64,000 nt of DNA from positions 1 through 64,000 of the forward strand of contig NZ_LJSI01000020.1 of the NCBI RefSeq assembly GCF_001305295.1, written 5' to 3'. Shown here piece by piece: positions 39,707 through 49,241 of the stretch. The notes under the pieces are model-generated. The model was not told the DNA's origin, made no database searches, and saw only the letters and a list, made by a program, of their open reading frames with translations. The position numbers were made by a program, and so were the translations under genes. The first letter of the stretch is position 1. Each line of letters opens with the position of its first letter. Source of the DNA: Neptunomonas antarctica (lineage in GTDB: Bacteria; Pseudomonadota; Gammaproteobacteria; Pseudomonadales; Balneatricaceae).

Positions 39707-40052
39707 CTTTTAAAATCAGCAGTAGTAACAATGCGATAGCTACGCCCAACAGATTCGCGTAGCTATCTTCAATACTGTAAACCCGTGACGGCTGCCACTC
39801 GCCCTGCAGGTACTCCAGCAACGGGGCCAAGGCGACCAATACAGGCCAGAAGAAAAACCAGCGCGCTCGCAGAACCGCCAACCGGGCGGTTAATGCCAGG
39901 CTAACAAACGCCAACACATGCCCGACTTTATCTGACTGATGAAAAAACAACGGCGGCGGTGTCGGCCGGAAAATGCCGTAGGCAACCGCGCTGGCACACA
40001 ACAAAAATAAGCAGTACCGGAACCACGGCGAGCGCCAAACTATCCAGTTCAT
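39681..40052 (-). CDS. VanZ-like family membrane protein
   Basis: A 123-residue protein with four hydrophobic segments and the VanZ-like signature SDKVGHVLAFVSLALTARL and LEYLQGEWQPSRVYSIEDSYANLLGVAIALLL. The family's molecular role is not established outside teicoplanin resistance. Its 3' end overlaps the 3' end of the convergent Ugd-like gene by 26 bases, and it starts 24 bases after the metallo-hydrolase gene on the same strand. Confidence 0.82.
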   Translation of the reverse strand: MNWIVWRSPWFRYCLFLLCASAVAYGIFRPTPPPLFFHQSDKVGHVLAFVSLALTARLAVLRARWFFFWPVLVALAPLLEYLQGEWQPSRVYSIEDSYANLLGVAIALLLLLILKASVRYRNR

Positions 40053-40076
40053 AAAACTCTCTTATTCATCAACAGC

Positions 40077-41486
40077 TCACTCATACGGAATCCACACCTT
40101 AGCCTCTGGCACGATGGCTCGCAGCTTAGTGGCCAGCTCTGCTTTGGCATCATCATCACCATGCACAATACGAATCTCTTTCGGTTTACGATAAATACGT
40201 TTAATAAAATTGATCAAATTAGCCTGGTCAGCATGTGCAGAATAACCATTGATGGTATAAATGCCGGCACGAATATCAATCCGCTGATTATCCAGAAACA
40301 CATAGCCCCCTCTTGGTCCGTAGGTTTGAATATCCCGCCCCGGTGTACCTTGCGCCTGATAACCAACAAACAGCACCTCAGTACGAGAATCCGGTAACAA
40401 CGCCTTAAGGTAGTTTAGCATCCGCCCACCAGCACACATCCCACTGGCCGCAATCACAATCGACGGACGACCGGAAGCTTTCAGATGTGCCACCAATTTC
40501 ATGTGATCCTGATGACTCTCGATAGTAATCAACTGCTCAAATGACAACGGATGGCGCCCTGCGGCCAGCTTCTTGCGGGCTTCAGCATCCCACAAATGAC
40601 GCAGATCGCGATAATGCGCTGTAAATTTAGAAGCCAAAGGTGAATCAACGATCACGTCGATACTTTTCCATAGGCTCTGACTTTTATCAGTACCCTTAGC
40701 ACCCTTATTAACACTTTTGGATTTAGCAGCACTACGATGAATAATCTCTTCAATCTCATACAACAGCTCCTGAGTACGACCAATACTAAAGGCAGGAATC
40801 AACACCGTGCCTTTGTCTTTAAGGCAACGTTCAATAATCGATTTCAACAGCTTACGACGGGTACGGCGGCCTTCATGTAATTTATCGCCATAGGTACTTT
40901 CGATGACGACAATATCAGCCTTATAGGGCGATTTGGGCGCAGGTAGTAATGGCGAATAAGGCGCACCTAAGTCCCCCGAAAACAACACCCGTTCACCTTG
41001 TGCATCAAACTCGACATAAGCAGAGCCCATAATATGACCGGCGACCCGAAAGCGCCCACGGGTTTTGGGCAAACCATCAACAACAAACCACTGGTCATAA
41101 GGAATAGGCTTTATCAATTGCTGTAAACGCTGCAATACCTTCCGAATTAAACGCTCATCGCGGGAGACACCCACTTTAATCGCATCTTCAATAACCAAAG
41201 GCAACAGCCGCGCTGTGGCTTCGGTCGCATAAATCGGCCCATCAAAGCCAGCCGCGAGTAAAAACGGAATACGCCCTACGTGATCAATATGACAGTGCGT
41301 CACGACTAACGCTTCAATATTATCCAGAGGAAAATCTATCTGCTTCTCGCCTAATTCTCTTCCGGAAGACTCCGCACCCTGAAACATACCGCAATCAACC
41401 AACAATGCTTCGCCACTGGCTAATGTCATTTGATGACACGAACCAGTCACCCCCTGTACTGCACCGTGATGCTGAATAGATACCAT
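40077..41486 (-). CDS. Metallo-beta-lactamase-fold RNase-type hydrolase with beta-CASP domain
   Basis: A 469-residue protein with the zinc motif HCHIDH (64-69), further ligands in AGHIMGSAYVEF and FSGDLGAP, the beta-CASP region (LIPAFSIGRTQELLYEIEEI, and IVIAASGMCAGGRMLNYL) and the C-terminal RNA-specificity segment ending GYSAHADQANL. This is the architecture of the CPSF-73/YSH1-like bacterial exonuclease group. Substrate is not known. It precedes the VanZ-like gene. Confidence 0.88.
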   Translation of the reverse strand: MVSIQHHGAVQGVTGSCHQMTLASGEALLVDCGMFQGAESSGRELGEKQIDFPLDNIEALVVTHCHIDHVGRIPFLLAAGFDGPIYATEATARLLPLVIEDAIKVGVSRDERLIRKVLQRLQQLIKPIPYDQWFVVDGLPKTRGRFRVAGHIMGSAYVEFDAQGERVLFSGDLGAPYSPLLPAPKSPYKADIVVIESTYGDKLHEGRRTRRKLLKSIIERCLKDKGTVLIPAFSIGRTQELLYEIEEIIHRSAAKSKSVNKGAKGTDKSQSLWKSIDVIVDSPLASKFTAHYRDLRHLWDAEARKKLAAGRHPLSFEQLITIESHQDHMKLVAHLKASGRPSIVIAASGMCAGGRMLNYLKALLPDSRTEVLFVGYQAQGTPGRDIQTYGPRGGYVFLDNQRIDIRAGIYTINGYSAHADQANLINFIKRIYRKPKEIRIVHGDDDAKAELATKLRAIVPEAKVWIPYE

Positions 41487-41945
41487 ATAGCCTCCTTGCT
41501 TTTAAGATAAAAATTATAACCTATCCTATTTAGGGTTCCATTGAACAGAGATCCCAGCCTAAAAAGCCCAACGATAGTTTTTACTGACTCCAAATAATCA
41601 TTTGTTAAACTAAAGTAAGCACCTTACCCATCACAACCTACCGTTTCGTTTACTTGAGGTTCATACGCGAGCGTTTATAGTGGTCGTGGGCTCATGATGA
41701 ACCTATAGTATGGAAGGCATTCTCAGGAAGAGAACTCGCAAAGGATGGTTGGCGTTACGGAGGTAACTGTCTTCCTGCTATTTTAAACATTCGCCCACGG
41801 TAACAATGTCTCCAAAACTCGCAAAAAGAATTGATGGTTAGTGGTTGAGCTATAGGGCAGTTTAACTGCTATAGACATACTCAAATACGAGATGCATACA
41901 ACAAAGAGTTAGGTCTGGAAAACCCAAATAGCACAGACAGACCCA
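41487..41945. other. ORF-free interval with three successive inverted repeats
   Basis: No supported ORF in 459 bases. It holds AGGTTCAT/ATGAACCT (41657-41664 and 41697-41704) and CAGGAAGA/TCTTCCTG (41724-41731 and 41770-41777), the latter enclosing GTTAC-GGAG-GTAAC (41754-41767). A third repeat is CTATAG-GG-CAGTT / AACTG-CTATAG (41850-41874). A TTGAGG...TATAGT promoter-like pair on the plus strand (41654-41681) would start a transcript through the last two. Could be a small RNA or a decayed mobile element; undecided. Confidence 0.5.
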
Positions 41946-42980
41946 TTAACTCTCACTATAACCGTTCGGATTATTCGACTGCCAACGCCAGTGGTCTGTG
42001 ACCATACGTTCTATATCAAATTCAGCAGTCCAGCCTAGTTTTTCGGCGCTATAAGCGGGATCGGCGTAGCAGGTAGCGATATCACCGGCACGACGTTCGG
42101 CTATGTGATACGGAACTTCGCAGCCGCTGGCCTGCCCGAATGCATTCACCACCTGCAACACAGAATAGCCATTGCCGGTTCCCAGGTTATAAGCCTGACA
42201 ACCGTGTGCCAAGCCTTCAGCATCTTTTATAGAAAGCGCTGCCAGTGCCTTTAAGTGCCCCGCCGCTAAATCCACCACATGAATATAATCACGCACACCT
42301 GTCCCATCAATGGTGGGATAATCACCACCAAAAACATTCAATTTTGCAAGCTTACCAATCGCTACCTGAGCTACAAACGGCATCAAGTTGTTCGGGATAC
42401 CGTTCGGGTCCTCGCCAATCAAGCCGCTCTCATGTGCGCCGACCGGGTTAAAATAACGAAGGATAGAAATTTGCCATTCGGGATCAGCCACGGCTATATC
42501 ACGCAGGATGTTCTCGATCATCAACTTAGACTGACCATAAGGATTGGTCGCTGATAACGGAAAACCCTCGTGAATAGGCACCGTTGCAGGGTCGCCATAG
42601 ACGGTAGCAGACGAGCTAAACACGATACGCTTGCAGCCATGCGCGGCCATTGACTCAAACAGATTAATAGAACCGGCAACATTATTTTGGTAATACAACA
42701 CAGGCTTAGCGACAGACTCACCCACCGCTTTAAGCCCGGCAAAGTGGATGACCGCATCGATGTTATAATCAGTAAATACCCGCTCCAGCACGGCTTTATC
42801 AAGAATATCACCTTCAACAAACACAGGCCGCTTACCCGTAATAGTTTCGATACGGTTAAACACCTCGGGATGGCTGTTACAGAGATTATCCAACACCACC
42901 ACATCAAAGCCGGCTTCCAGCAGCAACACATCTGTATGGCTACCGATATAACCCGCACCACCTGTTACCAAAACTGCCAT
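41946..42980 (-). CDS. galE: UDP-glucose 4-epimerase
   Basis: Interconverts UDP-glucose and UDP-galactose. The 344-residue product begins [15 protein letters not shown] (NAD-binding GxxGxxG) and contains the SDR catalytic set SSSATVYG and YGQSK. It is full length. The ATG at 42980 follows GGAGTTGAAC; an upstream in-frame TTG at 42986 is less likely. It lies downstream of manC but is separated from it by a terminator. Confidence 0.95.
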   Translation of the reverse strand: MAVLVTGGAGYIGSHTDVLLLEAGFDVVVLDNLCNSHPEVFNRIETITGKRPVFVEGDILDKAVLERVFTDYNIDAVIHFAGLKAVGESVAKPVLYYQNNVAGSINLFESMAAHGCKRIVFSSSATVYGDPATVPIHEGFPLSATNPYGQSKLMIENILRDIAVADPEWQISILRYFNPVGAHESGLIGEDPNGIPNNLMPFVAQVAIGKLAKLNVFGGDYPTIDGTGVRDYIHVVDLAAGHLKALAALSIKDAEGLAHGCQAYNLGTGNGYSVLQVVNAFGQASGCEVPYHIAERRAGDIATCYADPAYSAEKLGWTAEFDIERMVTDHWRWQSNNPNGYSES

Positions 42981-43071
42981 GTTCAACTCCTTTACTGTTT
43001 ACCGTTCATTACTTACCGCTGACTCCATAGCATTATTCTATGGGATTTTTTGACGTAATAATTTGACGCAA

Positions 43072-43106
43072 TAAAAAACCCCGATATTCTGGGGCTTTTT
43101 CTTTTC
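43072..43106. terminator. Bidirectional terminator between manC and galE
   Basis: CCCC-GATATTCT-GGGG with A and T runs on both sides: AAAAAACCCC to the left and GGGGCTTTTTC to the right. On the minus strand it ends the manC transcript. Confidence 0.75.
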
Positions 43107-43142
43107 CTTTTATTGATAGCTTCAGACATAAGCCTGGTTGAG

Positions 43143-44582
43143 CTAAACCTTCACACGTCCGTATCTATCTTCAAAACGCACGATATCATCTTCGCCCAGA
43201 TAAGAACCAGATTGCACTTCAATCAATTCCAAATCAACCTTACCCGGATTTTCCAGTGCATGTACCGCCGTGATCGGGATATAAACAGACTGATTCTCGG
43301 TGATAAAGTTTTCAACCTCATCAATAGTGACCTTCGCCGTACCCGATACCACAATCCAATGTTCGGCGCGGTGATGATGCATCTGCACTGATAACTTAGC
43401 TCCGGGACGCACCGTAATCCGCTTTACCTGGTAACGCTCGCCATTATCAATCGAATCATACTTACCCCAGGGACGATAGACCTCACGATGCTGAAAATGC
43501 TCGGTACGATTTTCTGCTTTTATTTGGCCAACTATCGCTTTTACATCCTGAATTCTGTCTTTATGAGCGACCAGCAACGCATCTTTAGTATCGACAATAA
43601 TCAGATCATTCACACCTAATGTGGTCACTAAACGATTATCAGACATCACAAATGAATTTTTCGTGTGATGCGCAATAACATCGCCGGATAAAACATTACC
43701 CTGCACATCTTTGGTTTTAATTTCCCACAAGGCTGTCCAACTGCCCACATCACTCCAACCCGCATCCAAAGGTACGACCACAACAGCATCATGACCTTGT
43801 TCAGCAGACCCTGGCTCAGCACATAGCGGTTCCATCACCGCATAATCAACAGACTCATCAGGGCAGGTTTTAAATGCTTCTGCATCGACACGAACAAAAT
43901 CAAAATCTACCGACGTGGATTGCATAGCCGCCTGGCAGGCGCTAAGTATATCGGGCCTAAAACCTCCCAACACCTCAAGGTAACGATCGGCACGGAACAT
44001 AAACATTCCACTGTTCCAGTAATACTCACCCGATGCCAGATAGGCCTCAGCCGTTTCGCTATCAGGCTTCTCGACAAACGCCTGAACAGGAAAGCTACCC
44101 GCCCCATCATCATTACCACCACGCTTAATATAGCCGTAACCGGTTTCAGCATGAGTGGGAACAATACCGAAAGTAACAAACTTGCCCGCTTCCGCCAACG
44201 GTGCCGCTATTGCTACCACATCCCTAAATGCCTGTTCATTCTCAATCACATGGTCTGCCGCCAACACTAACAATACTTCGCTGCCACGGCCTTTTGCCAC
44301 AGCATCCAACGCAGCCAACGCAATCGCAGGTGCCGTATTACGCCCAACGGGTTCCAAGAAAATAGAACACGGCTGCTCTATTTGACGCATCTGTTCCGCC
44401 ACTAAAAAACGATGCTCTTCATTACAAATCACATTAACAGTTTTAATATCACCCAAACGCGATACTGTTTCCTGCAACATGGTTTGATCGGAATTTAACG
44501 GTAAAAATTGTTTAGGGTATTGTGTACGTGATAACGGCCATAAACGCGTACCGGAACCGCCAGAAAGAACCACGGGAATCAT
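43143..44582 (-). CDS. manC: Bifunctional mannose-1-phosphate guanylyltransferase / mannose-6-phosphate isomerase
   Basis: A two-domain enzyme of 479 residues. The N-terminal nucleotidyltransferase ([19 protein letters not shown]) makes GDP-mannose. The C-terminal cupin ([27 protein letters not shown]) is a type II phosphomannose isomerase. It supplies GDP-mannose for surface polysaccharides. It is divergent from ugd, with about 310 bases between them. Confidence 0.94.
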   Translation of the reverse strand: MIPVVLSGGSGTRLWPLSRTQYPKQFLPLNSDQTMLQETVSRLGDIKTVNVICNEEHRFLVAEQMRQIEQPCSIFLEPVGRNTAPAIALAALDAVAKGRGSEVLLVLAADHVIENEQAFRDVVAIAAPLAEAGKFVTFGIVPTHAETGYGYIKRGGNDDGAGSFPVQAFVEKPDSETAEAYLASGEYYWNSGMFMFRADRYLEVLGGFRPDILSACQAAMQSTSVDFDFVRVDAEAFKTCPDESVDYAVMEPLCAEPGSAEQGHDAVVVVPLDAGWSDVGSWTALWEIKTKDVQGNVLSGDVIAHHTKNSFVMSDNRLVTTLGVNDLIIVDTKDALLVAHKDRIQDVKAIVGQIKAENRTEHFQHREVYRPWGKYDSIDNGERYQVKRITVRPGAKLSVQMHHHRAEHWIVVSGTAKVTIDEVENFITENQSVYIPITAVHALENPGKVDLELIEVQSGSYLGEDDIVRFEDRYGRVKV

Positions 44583-44892
44583 ATTGCATCCTTACAACCA
44601 TTATTTCGGGAGTTTTTATTTTAATTCACAAATGATAAAAGAAAAACATCAGACTTCATTAACATGATTTTAACAATAATTACGGGCATCAACAAACCCA
44701 AATAATAGCTCAACACAATATTCATCCAACCCTAATATCGCCGTCTGGCATGTGCTTTTTACACCCCTATTAATTTTAATCTGCTGGGGCGCTTTATTAA
44801 TCCACCAATACACTCCTCATTACTCCCCAACTCACTACACGCTGACGTTTTTAGGTATAATCTGATTTATTTTTAGGCTAAAAGGATCTTTC
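44583..44892. promoter_or_regulatory. Divergent manC/ugd control region
   Basis: A 310-base AT-rich interval with no ORF. A perfect TATAAT lies on the plus strand at 44856-44861, 32 bases before the ugd ATG; no convincing -35 hexamer accompanies it. No JUMPstart/ops (GGCGGTAG) element was found. Confidence 0.5.
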
Positions 44893-46236
44893 ATGAAGAT
44901 TACGGTGTTTGGTACAGGTTATGTTGGCCTGGTCACAGGTACATGCCTGGCAGATGTGGGCCATGATGTATTGTGCGTTGATATTGATGAAACCAAAGTT
45001 GAAGGACTTAAAAACGGTATTATTCCTATCTATGAGCCCGGCCTTGAAGCAATGGTTATCCGTAATCACAAGGAAGGCCGCCTTAATTTTACAACGGATG
45101 CCGAAACCGCTGTTAAGCACGGTACATTGCAGTTTATTGCGGTAGGTACGCCGCCCGATGAAGATGGCTCTGCCGACTTACAATACGTGCTGGCGGTGGC
45201 CAATACGATTGGCCAATACATGGACGGCTTTAAGGTCGTGATTGATAAATCAACCGTCCCTGTTGGCACGGCGGATAAAGTAAAAGCAACGATCGCTACT
45301 GTCTTGGCAGCGCGTGGCTACGATACAGATTATGCTGTTTGCTCTAATCCGGAATTTTTGAAAGAAGGCGCCGCACTGGATGATTTTACCAAGCCGTCGC
45401 GTATTGTAATTGGTACCGACTGCGAGCAAGTGCGCGAGTTAATGCATGAGTGCTATGGCCCCTACAACCGTAATCACGACAAACTTATTTTTATGGATGT
45501 ACGTGCTGCCGAGCTGACTAAGTATGCGGCCAACGCTATGTTGGCAACTAAAATCAGCTTTATGAATGAGATGTCCCAACTAGCGGAATGCCTTAACGTT
45601 GATATTGAGCAGGTACGCTTGGGGATTGGTTCTGATCCACGTATTGGTTATCAGTTCATTTATCCTGGTTGCGGTTATGGCGGTTCTTGCTTTCCAAAAG
45701 ATGTACAGGCACTGGCACGCACCGCTGATTCGGTTGGTTACGATGCGCAACTACTTAAAGCGGTTGAAGCCGTTAACTATCGCCAGAAAGAAACCTTGTT
45801 TGCCAAGCTTGAACGCGCTTTTGATGGCGACCTTGCCGGTAAGACTATTGCTATCTGGGGTTTATCATTCAAACCCAATACGGATGATATGCGCGCTGCG
45901 CCTAGCCGTATATTGATGGAGTCACTGTGGAAAGTTGGCGCTAAAGTAGTAGCTTACGATCCTGAAGCGATGAATGAAACCCATCGCATTTACGGTAAGC
46001 GCGAGGATCTATCACTGGTAGGCACACGTGAAATTGCGGTGGAAGGCGCCGATGCGCTGGTGATTTGTACTGAGTGGAAATCTTTTCGTGCTGTTGATTT
46101 CAGCTGGTTAAAAGCCAAACTGAACTTCCCGGTGATTGTGGATGGTCGCAACCTGTACAATCCGGACGAAGTGAAAAAAGCAGGCTTGATGTATTACGCT
46201 GTTGGCCGTGCTGATTCTTTACATAAAAGCATTTAA
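44893..46236 (+). CDS. ugd: UDP-glucose 6-dehydrogenase
   Basis: Oxidises UDP-glucose twice to UDP-glucuronate. In 447 residues it has the NAD loop GTGYVG (7-12), [15 protein letters not shown] (152-159), the catalytic lysine region [12 protein letters not shown], and the nucleophile C266 in [10 protein letters not shown]. All catalytic positions are present, in contrast to the paralogue at 38438. The ATG follows AAAGGATC. Confidence 0.96.
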   Translation: MKITVFGTGYVGLVTGTCLADVGHDVLCVDIDETKVEGLKNGIIPIYEPGLEAMVIRNHKEGRLNFTTDAETAVKHGTLQFIAVGTPPDEDGSADLQYVLAVANTIGQYMDGFKVVIDKSTVPVGTADKVKATIATVLAARGYDTDYAVCSNPEFLKEGAALDDFTKPSRIVIGTDCEQVRELMHECYGPYNRNHDKLIFMDVRAAELTKYAANAMLATKISFMNEMSQLAECLNVDIEQVRLGIGSDPRIGYQFIYPGCGYGGSCFPKDVQALARTADSVGYDAQLLKAVEAVNYRQKETLFAKLERAFDGDLAGKTIAIWGLSFKPNTDDMRAAPSRILMESLWKVGAKVVAYDPEAMNETHRIYGKREDLSLVGTREIAVEGADALVICTEWKSFRAVDFSWLKAKLNFPVIVDGRNLYNPDEVKKAGLMYYAVGRADSLHKSI

Positions 46237-46305
46237 TATGCTGAGTGCGCTTTAAAACATAATTAACAAATAATTAACAGTTAGCGCATTGCTGAGCAGA
46301 TGAGA

Positions 46306-46340
46306 TAAAAAAAGGGGTTCTTTTAAGAACCCCTTTTTTA
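46306..46340. terminator. Bidirectional terminator between ugd and wecC
   Basis: GGGGTTC-TTTTAA-GAACCCC, flanked by A7 on the left and T7 on the right, a strong intrinsic terminator for both converging transcripts. Confidence 0.9.
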
Positions 46341-46426
46341 TTAGTCAGATTTTATTAACTAAGAGCTTTATTTACTTACGCTTCATTAACCCAGTTCTTT
46401 ATTAATAAGCTTCCTATCAGCTCTTA

Positions 46427-47680
46427 TTAACCAATAATGCCACGTGTATCGATCACTACCTTAGTAGCAAACTGGGTTTTATCGGCGGCTTTAAACTCTT
46501 TATGATCGACTAAAATAACGATCACATTGGCTCTATCCAGTGCACTTTCCAGGCTTGATAATGCAATACCCGCTGTTGCCAGCTTTTCTGGTAATGCTTT
46601 GATATTGGGCTCTACCGCGATAATTTCGCCAATATTCAGTTTGGCTAATTCCTGAACAATCTGTAATGCCGGGCTTTCGCGCAGGTCATCAATATCGGCT
46701 TTAAAGGCCAGACCTAAACAGGCGACCACCGGACGCTTAAACTCATCCGCCGCTTTAACCACCTGACTTACCACGTAGTGCGGTTTGGCATCATTGGTTA
46801 GGCGCGCTTGCTTGATGATTTTAGCTTCTTCTGGGCAGCTATCGACGATAAACCAAGGATCAACCGCGATGCAGTGCCCACCCACACCCGGACCCGGGTT
46901 AAGAATATTCACACGCGGGTGACGGTTGGCTAGCTTGACCAGTTCCCATACGTTGATTTTTAGCTTGTCGCAGATAACCGAGAGCTCGTTCGCAAAGGCG
47001 ATGTTAACATCGCGGAATGAGTTTTCGGTGAGTTTGGCCATTTCGGCGGTACGCGCATTGGTGATGATGCATTCGCCGCGCACGAATGTTTTATACAGCT
47101 CGACGGCGCGGTCGCTACAGGCTTTGGACATACCCCCGATCACGCGGTCATTGGAAACCAGCTCCTGTAATACGTAACCTGGTAATACGCGCTCGGGGCA
47201 ATGCGCAACTTTAACATCGGCGGCGCTGCCTTTATCTTGCGGAAAGCTCAGGTCTGGACGTGCTTCTGCCAACCAGGCGGCCATTTTTTCGGTAGTGCCT
47301 ACCGGTGAAGTCGATTCCAGCACAACCAGGTTACCTTTCGCTAATACTGGCGCGATGCGTTTTACGGCCGATTCGATATACGACAGATCCGGCTGATGCC
47401 GACCATCGTCACTGGCGATAAAGGGTGTAGGGACAGCGATCATAAACACATCGGCCGGCTCTGGCGTGGTAGTAGCGCGCAGGTTGCCGGTGGTAACAAC
47501 ACTGCGTACCACGATATCCAGATCTGGCTCTACTATATGTATTTTGCCGGCATTAATGGTATCCACCGCTGACTGGATAACATCAACACCAATAACATTC
47601 ATACCGCGTGAAGCGATGATAGCGGCCGTTGGTAATCCTATATACCCCAACCCAATAACCGATACTGTTTCAATACTCAT
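46427..47680 (-). CDS. wecC: UDP-N-acetyl-D-mannosamine dehydrogenase
   Basis: Oxidises UDP-ManNAc to UDP-ManNAcA, used in enterobacterial-type common antigens and O-antigens. The 417 residues contain the NAD loop GLGYIG (10-15), ESTSPVGTT, CPERVLPG and the nucleophile C270 in GPGVGGHCIAVDPWF, the WecC form of the motif. It follows wecB by 95 bases on the minus strand. Confidence 0.94.
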   Translation of the reverse strand: MSIETVSVIGLGYIGLPTAAIIASRGMNVIGVDVIQSAVDTINAGKIHIVEPDLDIVVRSVVTTGNLRATTTPEPADVFMIAVPTPFIASDDGRHQPDLSYIESAVKRIAPVLAKGNLVVLESTSPVGTTEKMAAWLAEARPDLSFPQDKGSAADVKVAHCPERVLPGYVLQELVSNDRVIGGMSKACSDRAVELYKTFVRGECIITNARTAEMAKLTENSFRDVNIAFANELSVICDKLKINVWELVKLANRHPRVNILNPGPGVGGHCIAVDPWFIVDSCPEEAKIIKQARLTNDAKPHYVVSQVVKAADEFKRPVVACLGLAFKADIDDLRESPALQIVQELAKLNIGEIIAVEPNIKALPEKLATAGIALSSLESALDRANVIVILVDHKEFKAADKTQFATKVVIDTRGIIG

Positions 47681-47775
47681 CTATACATACCTGTTCAAAT
47701 AAAATGTGAAATTCTGTACGGTGCCAGCACTGTTTCTGTGTGCTTATTTAGCATTGCTAGCTTAGCTGTGCTGAC

Positions 47776-48897
47776 TTAATTGTGCTTTAACGTTTCTACG
47801 ATCTGCTGGCAGGCGGTGCCGTCACCGTAAGGGTTGATGGCACGTGCCATGGAATCATATTTTTCTTGTGACTCCATAAGCTCAACCACACCGGCAACGA
47901 TGCGCGCATAGTCAGTGCCCACAAGCTCGACAGTACCCGCATCTACCGCTTCCGGACGTTCGGTATTATCACGCATAACTAATACTGGCTTACCTAAGGA
48001 GGGCGCTTCTTCCTGGATACCACCAGAATCGGTCAGTATCAGGTAGCTGCGGTTCATCAGGTAGACGAAAGGCAGGTAATCTTGTGGGTCGATCAGGTAA
48101 ATATTATCCATACCCTTTAACAGCCGGTTAACCGGTTCCTGCACATTGGGGTTGAGGTGCACAGGGTAAACAATTTGGGCATCGGGATAGCGTGCGGCGA
48201 TGTCGGCCAGCGCTTCACAGATGCGCTCAAAGCCATCGCCAAAAGATTCGCGGCGGTGACCGGTCACCAACAATAGTCGGCGATTGCTGTCCAGAAACGG
48301 GAAACGTACCGACAGCTGCGCTTCCAGCGTACTGTCCGTTTTAATTCTGTCGACCACCCAGTGCAGCGCATCGATCACAGTATTGCCGGTAATACTGACA
48401 TGATCTGCCGGAATTTTTTCGTCAATCAGGTTTTGGTAAGACAACTGCGTCGGGGCAAAATGCCAGGTTGCCAGAGTAGCAGTGAGGGTGCGATTGGCTT
48501 CTTCTGGCCACGGCGAATAGATGTTGCCTGTTCTCAGACCTGCCTCAATATGCCCTACGGGTATTTGTTCGTAAAATGCAGCCAACGCAGTAGAAAATGT
48601 AGTACTGGTATCACCATGCACCAGGACTATATCGGGTTTGAATTCACGCAATACATCACGAATACCCAGCAGTATGCGCGTGGTGACATCAAAAAGATCC
48701 TGGCCGGGTTTCATGATATTGAGATCGTAATCGGGCTGAATTTCAAACAGATCCAGTACCTGGTCCAACATTTCCCGGTGCTGGGCAGTCACACACACCC
48801 GACTCTCAAATTGAGATTCTTGCGCAAGCGCTTTCACCAAGGGCGCCATTTTAATCGCTTCCGGACGCGTGCCGAATACCGTCAATATCTTTTTCAT
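47776..48897 (-). CDS. wecB: UDP-N-acetylglucosamine 2-epimerase (non-hydrolysing)
   Basis: Converts UDP-GlcNAc to UDP-ManNAc, the substrate of WecC. The 373 residues carry [18 protein letters not shown] at the start, [17 protein letters not shown], the GHRRESFG motif and [23 protein letters not shown] near the C-terminus, all diagnostic. It forms a two-gene unit with wecC. Confidence 0.95.
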   Translation of the reverse strand: MKKILTVFGTRPEAIKMAPLVKALAQESQFESRVCVTAQHREMLDQVLDLFEIQPDYDLNIMKPGQDLFDVTTRILLGIRDVLREFKPDIVLVHGDTSTTFSTALAAFYEQIPVGHIEAGLRTGNIYSPWPEEANRTLTATLATWHFAPTQLSYQNLIDEKIPADHVSITGNTVIDALHWVVDRIKTDSTLEAQLSVRFPFLDSNRRLLLVTGHRRESFGDGFERICEALADIAARYPDAQIVYPVHLNPNVQEPVNRLLKGMDNIYLIDPQDYLPFVYLMNRSYLILTDSGGIQEEAPSLGKPVLVMRDNTERPEAVDAGTVELVGTDYARIVAGVVELMESQEKYDSMARAINPYGDGTACQQIVETLKHN

Positions 48898-49117
48898 AGC
48901 ATCCTTTCAATATAAATAACAGCCGAAATAAAAGCGCTAATAAGCGCCGATTGAACAACTTTTTATAAATTAACTTTTTAGAGTATATGTTACAAGGTTA
49001 AGCCCTGTACTCATCCCTATAATACCAATATTTGGTTAAAATTTGCTAACAGGATGAACAATATAATGAACTATAAGCTAATAGATGAATATAGTGTCAG
49101 TTTCTGATAAAAGACAC
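48898..49117. promoter_or_regulatory. wecB upstream region
   Basis: No ORF. On the minus strand a 5-bp hairpin GCGCT-TATT-AGCGC followed by TTTTATTT lies about 30 bases before the start of wecB. A 13-bp palindrome ACCAA-TAT-TTGGT is at 49024-49036. Neither is assigned to a known regulator. Confidence 0.4.
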
Positions 49118-49148
49118 AAAAAAACGGGGTTCCTTTCGGAACCCCGTC
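49118..49148 (-). terminator. Intrinsic terminator after aceF
   Basis: On the minus strand ACGGGGTTCC pairs with GGAACCCCGT around a short loop and is followed by seven T. It ends the aceEF transcript, and no lpd gene follows. Confidence 0.88.
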
Positions 49149-49241
49149 AAGCTAGCCAAGGGACTTGCTAAAACGTTACGTGCATTACAACATCAGACAA
49201 GACAGACATCACTCAGCAGGCTGTTAACGTAGGTACTTACA

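Noticed and set aside
44583-44892. JUMPstart/ops element for polysaccharide genes
   Set aside because: No GGCGGTAG-type sequence was found here or upstream of wecB and galE.
49024-49036. ACCAA-TAT-TTGGT as a PdhR box upstream of wecB
   Set aside because: The half sites are in the opposite orientation to the PdhR core (TTGGT-N3-ACCAA), and the neighbouring genes have no link to pyruvate control.
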